The notes under the pieces were generated by a model, which saw only the letters and a list, made by a program, of their open reading frames with translations, was not told the origin of the DNA and ran no database searches. A program made the position numbers and the translations under genes. From positions 1-64,000 of the forward strand of contig JAZKAR010000009.1 in NCBI GenBank assembly GCA_040389065.1: a stretch of DNA of 64,000 nt. The letters run 5' to 3'. The number at the start of each line of letters is the position of its first letter. Position 1 is the stretch's first letter. Origin of the DNA: JAZKAR01 sp040389065. Lineage in GTDB: Bacteria > Pseudomonadota > Gammaproteobacteria > Burkholderiales > Casimicrobiaceae. Below are positions 1 to 8,953 of this stretch, in pieces.

Positions 1-386
1 CTTTTGTTTCGCTGCTGATGGAGTGCATTCTACGCACTACCCCCTACACCGTCAATAAGTTTTTATCGAAATAAGATAAATTCTTTTATGTTCCTTTCAA
101 AACAATTGGTTATATAAAAATAATTTTTAAGAATTGCCGCTTTTTTATAAGGATTTTTAAATTTTTTGCCAGAAATTAGCTATTTAAGATTTTTATTATT
201 TTTTTGCTTCAACATAAAGCGGATAGTTTTATTCAACATAGCGATTTTGCTGGGTGTTGGGTGTTGGGTGTTGGGTGTTGGGTGTTGGGTGTTGGGTGTT
301 GGGTGTTGGGTAATAATAGTTTGCTGGCTATTTAGTTTTAGCTTTTCTACATTGCTAAATCTAAGAAGCCAGCCAGCTATTTAGAT
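1..386. other. Gene-free AT-rich left edge
   Basis: No convincing gene is seen here. A TTG-initiated open frame (166-384) crosses the heptamer repeat and would encode a hydrophobic peptide with three GVGCWVL units, but it has no recognisable family and only a weak upstream AAGGAT, so I do not call it. The first 50 bases contain a near-palindromic GTGCATTCTACGCAC. Any gene to the left lies outside the window. Confidence 0.5.
251..311 (+). repeat. Heptamer tandem repeat (TGGGTGT)x8.7, G-quadruplex-capable
   Basis: Eight perfect copies of TGGGTGT plus five further bases. The + strand has nine GGG runs separated by constant 4-nt loops, which satisfies the usual G3N1-7 quadruplex pattern twice over. 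A 7-bp unit is not a multiple of three, so slippage would shift any reading frame across it. Neither strand has a stop codon within the tract. It lies downstream of the exported-protein gene, which is on the - strand and ends at 387. Confidence 0.95.
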
Positions 387-716
387 TTATTTTGATGGGG
401 TGCTTGTTGAAGCAACTTTTCCCTTATAACTATTTTCCCTGAACTTTTCCTGGCAGCGCTTTAAGCCTTCTATTGCTGTACTTGCTTCCACACAGATTTT
501 TAGTTCTTGTAGTCTTGCAATGCGATCATCAACAAACTCGAGCTGTTTTTTCTTTAATGGCTCAAAATTCTTTGAAGCACTCATAGCTGCTGCTTCAGCT
601 TTGGTAGCCTCTACTTTTGCATCAGACTTTTCTGCAGGCTTTGTTGAAGAGGTAGGTTGAGCTACAACGCTTTGTGCGATAAAAAAAGAAGCTAAGGCTA
701 ATATATAAAACTTCAT
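387..716 (-). CDS. Small exported protein of unknown function
   Basis: The 109-residue product starts with a clear Sec signal peptide: Lys-2, a hydrophobic core and the cleavage-like end VVAQ at about residue 20. The mature part is short, Ala/Lys/Glu-rich at first, then a predicted helical stretch with two Cys (in LKICVEAS and LKRCQEKF) spaced about 14 residues apart, which could form a disulfide in the periplasm. I do not recognise the family. Its stop is 75 bases from the heptamer tandem repeat, and it is transcribed in the same direction as mpl upstream of it. Confidence 0.7.
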   Translation of the reverse strand: MKFYILALASFFIAQSVVAQPTSSTKPAEKSDAKVEATKAEAAAMSASKNFEPLKKKQLEFVDDRIARLQELKICVEASTAIEGLKRCQEKFRENSYKGKVASTSTPSK

Positions 717-800
717 ATTGCTATCCTATTTATTGATACAAGTACATGGGGTTATAAATACATTCAAAACAAAACAATCTTGGTTATCGCTCGTGCACTG

Positions 801-2153
801 CTAATGGCTTAATGAATCTAGCAAACGGGCATGAATGCCACCAAACGCTCCATTGCTCATCATGAGCACATGATCACCAGGCTTGAGTATTTGCTTGAGT
901 TCTCCTGTGAGCGTGGTCAAATCATCAAACGTTGCTGCACGTTTACCTAACGCTTGAAGCGAAGCGCCAACATCCCAGGCTATTCCATGCGTATAAGCAT
1001 AAATTTGATCAGCCTCTTTTAAGCTATCAGCCAAAAGAGCACGCATTGCACCAAGCTTCATTGTATTTGATCGTGGTTCAAACACAGCAATAATACGATC
1101 GTTTGAAGGAATAGTGCTTCTAAGTGCATTAATGGTGGCTGCTATAGCAGTAGGATGATGGGCGAAGTCATCAATGACACGAACTCCATTGATTTCGCCT
1201 AAAATTTCCAAACGGCGCTTTACACCTTTAAAGCTTTCTAACGCTGCTAAACCATCTTTAGGGCGCACGCCTACATGATAAGCGGCAGCCAAGGCGGCTA
1301 AAGCATTCATGCGATTATGCTGCCCTATAATAGAAGGGGGCATGTGGCCTTGGGATGCATGTTGATATAAGACCTCTCCGCTTGCGGTGATACTCCAATC
1401 ATGCTCAGGAATCGTATTGGACTCGGCAGCACCAAAACGGGCAACTTCAGACCAGCACCCTTGCTTTAAGACTTCTTCAATCGAAGCATCTGCTGCATTA
1501 ACAATACATTGAGCATTACGTGGCATTGCGCGTACAGCATGATGAAACTGCCGCTGGATTGCTGCTAAATCAGGGAATATATCAGCATGATCATACTCTA
1601 AATTATTAATAATAAATGTACGGGGACGATAATGGACAAATTTTGAGCGCTTATCAAAAAACGCGGTATCGTATTCATCAGCCTCAATCACAAAGAAAGC
1701 ACTTTCGGAAATGCGTGCAGTAATCCCTAAATTGACTGGCACTCCTCCAATTAAAAACCCTGGAGCATAACCTGAAGCTTCTAAAATCCATGCCAGCATA
1801 GCTGAAGTAGTTGTTTTTCCATGCGTTCCTGCAATACCCAGCACCCATTTTTGATGAAGGCATTGTTCACCTAACCACTGAGGGCCGGAATTATAAGGCA
1901 ATCCTTTTTCTAAAATCGTCTCAAGTAAAGGATTACCTCTTGAAATTGCATTTCCAATCACAAAACAATCAATATTTTCAGGAGGAGTATCGGGGTAACC
2001 TTCGATAAGAGTAATGCCTTGTAATCTTAACTGATCGCTCATCGGCGGATAAACGTGTTGATCATAACCGATAACGGAATGCCCAGCTTGCTTTGCAATT
2101 GCTGCTACACCCGCCATGAAGGTTCCACATATACCTAAAATGGCAATCCGCAT
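801..2153 (-). CDS. mpl: UDP-N-acetylmuramate:L-Ala-gamma-D-Glu-meso-DAP ligase
   Basis: Peptidoglycan recycling ligase that joins recovered murein tripeptide to UDP-MurNAc in the cytoplasm. The 450-residue length fits Mpl. The N-terminal Rossmann-like motif (ILGICGTFMAG) is the Mpl variant of the MurC pattern. The ATP P-loop GTHGKTTT is near residue 110, an EADEYDTAFFD segment follows, and a DDFAHHPTA motif lies in the C-terminal half. The start is supported by GGGAG about 9 bases upstream. The neighbours are not cell-wall genes; a MITE-like repeat lies just upstream. Confidence 0.95.
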   Translation of the reverse strand: MRIAILGICGTFMAGVAAIAKQAGHSVIGYDQHVYPPMSDQLRLQGITLIEGYPDTPPENIDCFVIGNAISRGNPLLETILEKGLPYNSGPQWLGEQCLHQKWVLGIAGTHGKTTTSAMLAWILEASGYAPGFLIGGVPVNLGITARISESAFFVIEADEYDTAFFDKRSKFVHYRPRTFIINNLEYDHADIFPDLAAIQRQFHHAVRAMPRNAQCIVNAADASIEEVLKQGCWSEVARFGAAESNTIPEHDWSITASGEVLYQHASQGHMPPSIIGQHNRMNALAALAAAYHVGVRPKDGLAALESFKGVKRRLEILGEINGVRVIDDFAHHPTAIAATINALRSTIPSNDRIIAVFEPRSNTMKLGAMRALLADSLKEADQIYAYTHGIAWDVGASLQALGKRAATFDDLTTLTGELKQILKPGDHVLMMSNGAFGGIHARLLDSLSH

Positions 2154-2642
2154 TTTATAAAGTCTCCCTTTATTTTGAGGGCCTATTATTTATGTTGCTA
2201 TAGCATTCGTGCGGTTTTGCTATATTACTATTGCTCTGCACTGACGCCATCTCAAGGACATTCGATATAGGTTACTTTTTTGATGAAACCATAGCAAATG
2301 GATAGGCCCATTTTAAAATTTTAATTATATTTAGAGGTTACGCAGTTAGGTTCTCTCGGCGTTTTAGCCACTTGCCATACTCCATGTACTGTCTGCGTTG
2401 CCATGCGGCGCATCCCATGCCTTGATAGAGAACCAAACTACATAACCTTTAATATTTACTGCTTATATCAATTATTAATCATACTTGTGTACCATGCCTT
2501 TACCATGCTCGGCAAAGCAGTGCTCAGTAGAGCATAGGAGGAGCCACACAGTTTATTATCAGAAATAGTATTTGTACTCTAATATTACTATTGCTCTAAC
2601 ACTAGCGAAATTTTCAAAAGAAAGCAATTCAGCTTTGACTAA
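2154..2642. other. 489-bp intergenic region with a repeat copy
   Basis: Separates the pyrC stop from the mpl start. It holds repeat copy 1 (2331-2452) and otherwise AT-rich sequence with no open frame that I can support. The mpl ribosome-binding site GGGAG is at its left end. Confidence 0.7.
2331..2452 (-). repeat. MITE-like repeat, copy 1
   Basis: About 122 bp, bounded by TTAGAGGTTACGCAGTT on the left and its imperfect inverse AACTACATAACCTTTAA on the right. The interior has GTACTGTCTGCGTTGCCATGC and CTTGATAGAG, matching the reverse complement of the copies at 6232 and 13423, so this copy is in the opposite orientation. It contains no ORF. Confidence 0.85.
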
Positions 2643-3977
2643 TTACCGCGTGAACTCTAAAGGCTGGCCTAGCGCTTGAGCTATTACATATCCCTGATTC
2701 CATACGCGCTGTCCATTTACCCATGTTGAAATAATACTTGAACGAAAGCTTCGGCCTTCAAAAGGCGACCATCCGCAGTGATACAATAATTTATTGTGCT
2801 CTATCGCATCTGGCTTTTGCATATCAATCCAAACCAAATCAGCCCAATAACCTTCTCGTAAAAAACCGCGTTCTTTTACCTGAAAACGCTGAGCTGGCGC
2901 ATGCGATATTTTATTAACAACTTGCTCTAGCGTCAGCTCGCCATTATGTACAAACTCTAGTGTTGCTTGTAATGCATGCTGAACCAAGGGCAAACCTGAA
3001 GGCGCCTCGAAATAACTTCCTTGTTTTTCATCCCAAGTATGGGGCGCATGATCAGTAGCAATGATGTCAATAACATCATTTTTAACCGCCTGAATAAGCG
3101 CCTGCCGATCAGATTCTTTTTTAACCGCTGGGTTACATTTTATTAAAGCCCCTAGCGTTTCATAGTCAGGCGCGGAGAAACTTAAATGATGTACGCACAC
3201 TTCTGCAGTAATAGACTTTTTATCCATTGCACCTGAGCTAAATAGTGCTAACTCTTTTTCTGTCGTTAAATGCAATACGTGCAATTGGGTACCATACCTG
3301 CGCGCTAAATCAACAGCCATTGATGAAGAGCGCCAGCAAGCTTCTTCCGATCGAATATCAGGATGTGCCGAAAAAGGGATATTTTCCCCATAACGCTCTC
3401 GGTAAATGGCTTCATTCGCGGCAATCGTAGGCGTATCTTCACAGTGTGTGACAACGATAATTGGTGCATCACGAAATATGCCTTCAAGTATTTGAGGTTG
3501 ATCTACAAGCATATTTCCTGTGCTTGCCCCCATAAATACTTTTATTCCGCATGCAGCATGCGGGTCTAACTTTTGAATGGCCTGCAAATTATCATTGGTA
3601 GCACCAAAATAAAAACTATAGTTTGCTAGTGAGCGCCCTTTTGCACGTGCAAACTTGGCAGTTAATGCTTCAGGCGTAGTAGTGCTCGGCTTTACATTGG
3701 GCATTTCCATATAACTGGTAATTCCACCGGCTACAGCCGCTCGTGATTCACTTCCGATTGAACCCTTATGTGTTAGACCAGGCTCGCGAAAATGCACTTG
3801 GTCATCTATCATTCCTGGAAGCAAAAAACTTCCGTTCAGGTCAATAATTTCTGTATTACTAGAACGTGGAACGTGAGCACCAATCGCTTCGATCCGGCCC
3901 TTTTTTATCAGTAGCTCCCCTTCAAAACGTTTGCCTTCGTTTACCATTACAGCTTGCGTAAGTATGACATCTTGCAT
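2643..3977 (-). CDS. pyrC: Dihydroorotase
   Basis: Amidohydrolase-fold enzyme that interconverts carbamoyl-aspartate and dihydroorotate in pyrimidine synthesis. At 444 residues it belongs to the longer dihydroorotase class, not the 340-residue E. coli type. Visible metal-site motifs are DDQVHFREPG near residue 60, GIKVFMGAS with the likely carbamylated Lys, VTHCED, LHVLHLT and the catalytic ATDHAPH. The first His of the usual HxH is Gln (QVH); I recall this variant in a subgroup of bacterial dihydroorotases, so activity is likely but not certain. The start is supported by GGAG upstream. pyrD is elsewhere in the window. Confidence 0.9.
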   Translation of the reverse strand: MQDVILTQAVMVNEGKRFEGELLIKKGRIEAIGAHVPRSSNTEIIDLNGSFLLPGMIDDQVHFREPGLTHKGSIGSESRAAVAGGITSYMEMPNVKPSTTTPEALTAKFARAKGRSLANYSFYFGATNDNLQAIQKLDPHAACGIKVFMGASTGNMLVDQPQILEGIFRDAPIIVVTHCEDTPTIAANEAIYRERYGENIPFSAHPDIRSEEACWRSSSMAVDLARRYGTQLHVLHLTTEKELALFSSGAMDKKSITAEVCVHHLSFSAPDYETLGALIKCNPAVKKESDRQALIQAVKNDVIDIIATDHAPHTWDEKQGSYFEAPSGLPLVQHALQATLEFVHNGELTLEQVVNKISHAPAQRFQVKERGFLREGYWADLVWIDMQKPDAIEHNKLLYHCGWSPFEGRSFRSSIISTWVNGQRVWNQGYVIAQALGQPLEFTR

Positions 3978-4156
3978 AGTTTTCTCCAGATCGTTGGATT
4001 TTTTTGTAGGGAGTATTTTTGAATGATGTGTTTTAGTGTGTTTTGTAATCGTTTCCTATCCAGTCATTCATTTCAGCTAAAACGCTCTATTAGGAATGCT
4101 ACGCATTACATTCTTTATGGCTTCGGTATAAACTAATAACACAACTTCTAACATTT

Positions 4157-5026
4157 TCAATAAACACTAAAATATTTAGCTGCTGGATGATGCGATATTA
4201 AAGCACTAGTAGAATCTTCTGGCCAAAGCTGATCTTCCTCGCCCATGACCACACCAATTCTATCAGCTTCCAGTAATTGCAGGATTTTTCTCTGATCTCC
4301 CAAATTAGGGCATGCAGGATAGCCAAAAGAATAGCGACTTCCACGATAGTGTTGCTTAATTAACTCATCGAGTTGACGAGCATCTTCAGAGCCAAAGCCT
4401 AGCTCTGTTCGTATACGTTTATGTACATACTCTGCTAGCCCTTCAGCACCCTCAGCATTCAACCCATGCCAATATAAATATTCTTGATATTCATTTTTAT
4501 GAAAAAGATCACGCGCATAATCTGCTGCATGTTGCCCAATAGTTACTAGCATCATAACAATAACATCACGCTGCCCTGACTCTTTCGAGCGAAAAAAATC
4601 AGCCACGCATAATTTACGCTCAGTGCGTTGGCGGGGTAACTCAAAGCGGCAGGCTTCTTCATTACTTTCAGGCGAGGTATAAACTACAAGGCTATCACCC
4701 TCTGATTGACAAGAAAAATAACCATATAGGGCTTTAGGCTGAAGAATGTTATTTTGATCTGACGCTAACACTAAGCGATTCAAAATAGGATCAAGCTCCT
4801 TCTTCGCATAAACCTTATATTCATTAATATCTCGTCCTTGAGGCTTAAATCCCCATTGAAATTTATACAAAGTTGTCCGATTAATATAAGGAAGAATGGC
4901 GCGCAGAGGTATATTCTCTAAACATCGGGTTCCCCAAAAAGGAGGAACAGGCACCGGATTCGTTGAATCAACTGCCGAACGTTGTTGCGTCATAGTTACT
5001 CTCGTTACATCTTGTGAAGGCTGCAT
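4157..5026 (-). CDS. Stand-alone MetH reactivation (AdoMet-binding) domain
   Basis: The 289 residues align throughout with the C-terminal activation domain of cobalamin-dependent methionine synthase, which binds AdoMet and reductively remethylates inactive cob(II)alamin. Diagnostic segments are PPFWGTR near residue 28, PKALYGYF, ADFFR, the AdoMet-site RYSFGYPACP and the C-terminal SALISHHPAAKYF. The homocysteine, folate and B12 domains that normally precede it in one polypeptide are absent, and the region upstream is a divergent GGDEF gene, not MetH. It is therefore either a split MetH whose partner is elsewhere or a remnant. metF lies 14 kb away. The domain identity is confident; the function is inferred. 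Confidence 0.85.
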   Translation of the reverse strand: MQPSQDVTRVTMTQQRSAVDSTNPVPVPPFWGTRCLENIPLRAILPYINRTTLYKFQWGFKPQGRDINEYKVYAKKELDPILNRLVLASDQNNILQPKALYGYFSCQSEGDSLVVYTSPESNEEACRFELPRQRTERKLCVADFFRSKESGQRDVIVMMLVTIGQHAADYARDLFHKNEYQEYLYWHGLNAEGAEGLAEYVHKRIRTELGFGSEDARQLDELIKQHYRGSRYSFGYPACPNLGDQRKILQLLEADRIGVVMGEEDQLWPEDSTSALISHHPAAKYFSVY

Positions 5027-5237
5027 TGTATGCCATCTTTCTTTATAAAGCCTACCCTAGTGCGTCGTTTTCTAAAAATGGGTATAAATGAAAGCGATGA
5101 TTTTTTTTACGAGGTTAGGCGATGCTCTGTTGTTATATTAAACTATGACAAGGAAGCGGCAACGAGGATGCATCGTGAAAGAAGGGGCGCTTTAATGTAC
5201 TCACTTTTAGACAACAAAGCACTAAGCTCAGGTTCAC

Positions 5238-6227
5238 ATGAATAATACTGAAGCAGTTATTGATAGCCAGCGCATTTTAAAGATTCTTGCAGAACGTAAT
5301 CTGCCTGCTACTCCTGAGCAGTATAGAGTTGTGTTTATAGAACTTTACCCTTCAGCAATGCCTGACTTTGAAACTCACATACACTGCATTGCCCAAGAAA
5401 CGCCTTCTTTATTAGAAGCCATTCATGCGCTATTGGTGTATGCAAACCACACACCTTCGGGCATTGAACAGCAAGCAGGCGAAAGCCTACACGAAGCTCT
5501 TTTACGTTCTACGCTTGAGGCTGTGCATAATGCTAATACTGTACCTGATAATCATCTATTAAATCTGATTTCTAAAGTTTTGATGATTTCGCACAGTGTA
5601 TTTAATGCTATCACTCAAGCTCGACAAGAAATTACTACAGCACACCAACATGTTACACGCCTCAAAGAGCAACTAAATAGTAGCCAGCAAGCGTTAGATA
5701 TTAGCCTAGAACTTCTTGTACAAGATAATTTAACAGGAGCATTAAATCGCCGCGCTCTTGATCATGTATTAACACGAGAAGTAGCTGAGCCGAAAGCATT
5801 GGGACATCCTAAACGCGTCGTAATGGCCATGCTAGATATTGATTTTTTTAAAAAAATTAATGATCGTTATGGTCATGCAGTAGGCGACCAAGCGCTTGTT
5901 CATTTCTGTAAATATATTCGCCATACACTTCGTGAGAATGATTATCTTGTACGTTACGGCGGCGAAGAGTTTTTATTAGTTATGCCAGATGCAGATATTG
6001 CAGGCGCTCAGTTTGCTGTAGAGCGTCTGCGCTCCACCCTTAATACCACGCCGTTAATTGTCGATACAGGAGAACAAGTAAATTTGAAATTCAGCGCGGG
6101 ATTATGCTCGCTTAGCCATGAGCAAGACCCTTATGATGCAATACGTTTAGCGGATGAAGCACTGTATGCTGCTAAACAAAATGGACGAGACTGTCTAAAA
6201 ATTGCAACACCCGCTGAATCTTTTTAA
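5238..6227 (+). CDS. Diguanylate cyclase (GGDEF protein)
   Basis: A 329-residue cytoplasmic protein. The N-terminal 150 residues are mostly helical and unrecognised, ending in a coiled-coil stretch. The GGDEF domain begins at about residue 160 with DNLTGALNRRAL, then DIDFFKKINDRYGH. The active-site motif is GGEEF (residues 241-245), preceded by an inhibitory I-site RxxD (REND, 232-235) at the canonical 5-residue spacing. It should make c-di-GMP from GTP with product inhibition. There are no membrane segments. A repeat copy begins 5 bases after its stop, followed by a paralogue. Confidence 0.92.
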   Translation: MNNTEAVIDSQRILKILAERNLPATPEQYRVVFIELYPSAMPDFETHIHCIAQETPSLLEAIHALLVYANHTPSGIEQQAGESLHEALLRSTLEAVHNANTVPDNHLLNLISKVLMISHSVFNAITQARQEITTAHQHVTRLKEQLNSSQQALDISLELLVQDNLTGALNRRALDHVLTREVAEPKALGHPKRVVMAMLDIDFFKKINDRYGHAVGDQALVHFCKYIRHTLRENDYLVRYGGEEFLLVMPDADIAGAQFAVERLRSTLNTTPLIVDTGEQVNLKFSAGLCSLSHEQDPYDAIRLADEALYAAKQNGRDCLKIATPAESF

Positions 6228-6529
6228 AACCTTAGAAGTTACGCAGTTGAGCGCTATCAAGGCATGGCAACGCAGACAGTACAAGTAGTACGGCAAGTTG
6301 CCATAACGCGGGGCGTCTCACGCAGAAAGAGCCAACTGCGTAACTTCTAAACCTAAACAAATGTCAAAATTAATACTATATTTCACCTCTGATTTTATGC
6401 CGATTATTGTTAGTAAGATCAGAAATTAATTTTGCATGTTATTAATGCAATTATTTTCATTTCACAAAGGGTTTTTTTTGTCACACAATAAAAATGCCTC
6501 CTTAAATTTTTGGTACGCTCGGACTAGAT
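6228..6529. other. 302-bp spacer between the two GGDEF genes
   Basis: Contains repeat copy 2 (6232-6350) and an AT-rich leader for the second GGDEF gene. TTGTCA at 6478-6483 followed 18 bases later by TTAAAT (6502-6507) is a possible sigma-70 promoter for that gene. This assignment is weak. Confidence 0.4.
6232..6350 (+). repeat. MITE-like repeat, copy 2 (best conserved)
   Basis: 119 bp with perfect 18-bp terminal inverted repeats: TTAGAAGTTACGCAGTTG at the left and its exact reverse complement at the right. The interior includes GGCAACGCAGACAGTAC and CGGCAAGTTGCC. It starts 5 bases after the stop codon of the upstream diguanylate cyclase. No coding potential. Confidence 0.95.
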
Positions 6530-7384
6530 ATGGCAACTAATCCCAAAAATAATGAAGACTCTCCTCAATTAGTGGATGTTTTAAGTGACCTGTTAACGAC
6601 AATGGAATCTCAAGCAACCACCATTCAAGCCCTTCTCGAACAGGGCCATCAGTCTTTGCGTCGTGCTTCTGCCCTTGCAATTAAAGAAGAAGCTTCACCT
6701 AATTTAATTAAATTTGTGAGCAAAGTTGTTTTAATTTCAAATGAAACCATTAATTCAATTAGTGCCACCCGGCAACAACTTGAAAGTGCGCATACAGGGG
6801 TACGTTATTTATATGAACAACTAAAAACCACTAACAATGTTCAAGCTTTAGATATAGAGCCTTTACTTGCTGACCCTCTTACAGGAACCTATAATCGCCG
6901 CGCCATGGATCGTCTATTTGAAAAAGTACTTAGCCACCGAGATGCTGATGGCGAAGCTAAAAAGGTAGTATTGGTCATTGCCGATATCGATTTTCTTTCT
7001 AAAATCAATGAAGAGTACGGCAGAGAAGCCGGTGATATGGCACTTAAACATTTTGGCCAGCACGCTAATATGACGCTTCGCGGTACTGATCATGTCATAC
7101 GCTATAGCGATGAAGAATTTTTATTAATTATGACGGATACTGACTTAAGTGGTGCGCGCTTTGCGGTAGAGCGCTTGAGAGATCAGCTTAAACGTAGCCC
7201 TCTCGTCGTGTTAGATAAAACAATTGCTGTTAAATTTAGCGCTGGAATGGCAGCGCTGCCTGCCGATGTTATGCCAGAAGAATCGATTAAAGATGCTTTT
7301 TCAGCCTTACATGCGGCAAAACAATCAGGGCGTAACTGTCTTAAAATTGCATCGCTTTCTTCTCAAAATACAGAAAGCGAATAA
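6530..7384 (+). CDS. Degenerate GGDEF protein, probable c-di-GMP receptor
   Basis: A 284-residue paralogue of the gene at 5238. They share a helical N-terminus, the LTGTYNRRAMDRL entry motif, ADIDFLSKINEEYG, the ALHAAKQSGRNCLKIA ending and general layout. The active-site motif is SDEEF (193-197) instead of GGEEF, so both glycines needed to bind GTP are gone and cyclase activity is unlikely. The I-site RGTD (184-187) is intact at the right spacing, which suggests it binds c-di-GMP. The pair probably arose by tandem duplication followed by divergence; the repeat now sits between them. Confidence 0.88.
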   Translation: MATNPKNNEDSPQLVDVLSDLLTTMESQATTIQALLEQGHQSLRRASALAIKEEASPNLIKFVSKVVLISNETINSISATRQQLESAHTGVRYLYEQLKTTNNVQALDIEPLLADPLTGTYNRRAMDRLFEKVLSHRDADGEAKKVVLVIADIDFLSKINEEYGREAGDMALKHFGQHANMTLRGTDHVIRYSDEEFLLIMTDTDLSGARFAVERLRDQLKRSPLVVLDKTIAVKFSAGMAALPADVMPEESIKDAFSALHAAKQSGRNCLKIASLSSQNTESE

Positions 7385-7419
7385 GAAATATAACGCAAAC
7401 TTTTGCTAACGTACGCTTG

Positions 7420-8202
7420 TTATCGAATAATACCTCTATGGCTAAACATATTTAAAAAATCAGAAAATCGTTTTAAAGGCTCTACTATTAATGCCTCTTG
7501 CTGAATAAGCGCTTTTGCTTCTTCTAAACCTAACCCCTTCCGATACAACGTTTTATAAGCTCTTCTTATAGCTAAAATAGCATCTGAATCAAAGCCTCGG
7601 CGCTTCAACCCTTCTGTATTAATCGCTCGCGGAGAAGCAGGATCACCATCTGCCATGACATAAGGGGGTAAATCTTGTAGTAACACTGTTCCTACCGATG
7701 TCATCGAATAAGCACCAATCCTGCAAAACTGATGCACACCTGTAAAACCACCTAAAACAACAAAATCATCAATATGAACATGGCCTGCTAGTTGTGTACT
7801 ATTTGCAATCGTAATATGGCTAGCTAATTGGCAATCATGCGCGATATGAACATAGGCCATGATCCAGTTATGATTCCCTATCCGGGTGACTCCTTGATCT
7901 TGTATCGTACCTATATTAAGCGTACAACATTCGCGAATAGTATTGTGATCGCCAATTTCGAGACGTGTAGGTTCACCTGCATATTTTTTATCTTGCGGTG
8001 CTAGCCCCAATGAAACAAAGGGATAAATCTTATTATTTGACCCTATTGTGGTATGGCCCCCTACTACACAATGCGCTCCTATTTGCGTACCAGATCCTAT
8101 TTGTACATCTTTTTCGATAATAGTATAAGGCCCAATATCAACGTTATCTGCCAGTTGAGCTTGTTTATCCACCAGGGCGGTGGGATGTATGGTAATTGCC
8201 AT
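7420..8202 (-). CDS. lpxA: UDP-N-acetylglucosamine acyltransferase
   Basis: First step of lipid A synthesis: transfers a 3-hydroxyacyl chain from ACP to UDP-GlcNAc in the cytoplasm. The 260 residues form a left-handed beta-helix of hexapeptide repeats (e.g. IGPYTI, IGAHCV, IGSNNK). The catalytic His is in YVHIAHDC, and a helical C-terminal domain follows. I use the ATG at 8202 with AGAGGG upstream; a GTG three codons earlier (8211) is too close to that site. It is last in bamA-skp-lpxD-fabZ-lpxA; lpxB, the usual next gene, is missing and the convergent degenerate GGDEF gene follows. Confidence 0.95.
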   Translation of the reverse strand: MAITIHPTALVDKQAQLADNVDIGPYTIIEKDVQIGSGTQIGAHCVVGGHTTIGSNNKIYPFVSLGLAPQDKKYAGEPTRLEIGDHNTIRECCTLNIGTIQDQGVTRIGNHNWIMAYVHIAHDCQLASHITIANSTQLAGHVHIDDFVVLGGFTGVHQFCRIGAYSMTSVGTVLLQDLPPYVMADGDPASPRAINTEGLKRRGFDSDAILAIRRAYKTLYRKGLGLEEAKALIQQEALIVEPLKRFSDFLNMFSHRGIIR

Positions 8203-8244
8203 TTTCTTCACACCCTCTAAGTTTTATAACGCTAACGATAAACG

Positions 8245-8694
8245 TTATTCTCCTGTCGTTCTCACGGCACATAACATTTCTGCTGCGGCTGCCAACTGCC
8301 CATCGACTTCTGCTTTAGCTTTATACTTATAAATACCCCGCTTGCCATTAAGAAGCTCGACAGTAATGACTAATTGGTCGCCTGCTGTCACTGGCTTTTT
8401 AAAACGGGCGTTATCAATACCAGCAAAATAATATACAGACTTACCATCTGGCTTACTTGCATTACTTTTGAAAGATAAAATAGCAGCGGCTTGTGCCATG
8501 GCTTCAATAATTAAAACGCCAGGCATCACTGGATGATAAGGAAAATGGCCTGGAAAAAAAGGCTCGTTAATGCTTACATTTTTGAGTGCAACAATGCGCT
8601 TACCTTCTTCAATTTCACGAACCCGATCTACCAGCAGAAAAGGATAACGATGCGGTAAATATTGTAGAATTTCGTGAATGTCCATTGAACTCAT
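8245..8694 (-). CDS. fabZ: 3-hydroxyacyl-ACP dehydratase FabZ
   Basis: Dehydrates 3-hydroxyacyl-ACP in fatty acid elongation and competes with LpxA/LpxD for the same substrates, which explains its place in the lipid A cluster. The 149 residues form a single hot-dog fold with HRYPFLLVDRV near the N-terminus and the catalytic motif FFPGHFPYHPVMPGVL, plus the Glu in IIEAMAQ. The start ATG at 8694 has AGGAA six bases upstream. It is separated from lpxD by 259 bp containing repeat copy 3, and lies 42 bp from lpxA. Confidence 0.96.
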   Translation of the reverse strand: MSSMDIHEILQYLPHRYPFLLVDRVREIEEGKRIVALKNVSINEPFFPGHFPYHPVMPGVLIIEAMAQAAAILSFKSNASKPDGKSVYYFAGIDNARFKKPVTAGDQLVITVELLNGKRGIYKYKAKAEVDGQLAAAAEMLCAVRTTGE

Positions 8695-8822
8695 AGTATT
8701 CCTGTAATAACAAATTTAAATAAAACCAACACCATCTTAAAAACGTATCAACATTTTATTTGATTTTTAAAAATGATGAATAAACTGGCATCAACACCAG
8801 AAAAAGAATAATTTGCGTACTT

Positions 8823-8939
8823 TTAGAAGTGTCGCAGTTGATTCTCTGAGCATGTTAGCAACTTTTGTACTGCGTGTACTGTTTGCGTTGCTATGCGGGG
8901 CATTCTATGCTTTGAGTAAATGTAACTGCGGACGTCTAA
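8823..8939 (-). repeat. MITE-like repeat, copy 3 (inside the lpx operon)
   Basis: 117 bp from TTAGAAGTGTCGCAGTTG to AACTGCGGACGTCTAA, imperfect inverted ends. The interior GTACTGTTTGCGTTGCTATGC shows the same orientation as copy 1. It lies between the lpxD stop (8954) and the fabZ start (8694), so the lpxD-fabZ message would carry it as a structured spacer. Confidence 0.88.
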
Positions 8940-8953
8940 CTTTAAAAAAACTA

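Noticed and set aside
166..384. TTG-initiated ORF across the heptamer repeat, hydrophobic with GVGCWVL units
   Set aside because: All frames of the repeat are stop-free, so the ORF is expected by chance. The start is weak and no family is recognisable.
5030..5245. 71-codon ORF upstream of the first GGDEF gene
   Set aside because: No recognisable domain, and it occupies the divergent promoter region of the MetH-domain and GGDEF genes and overlaps the GGDEF start.
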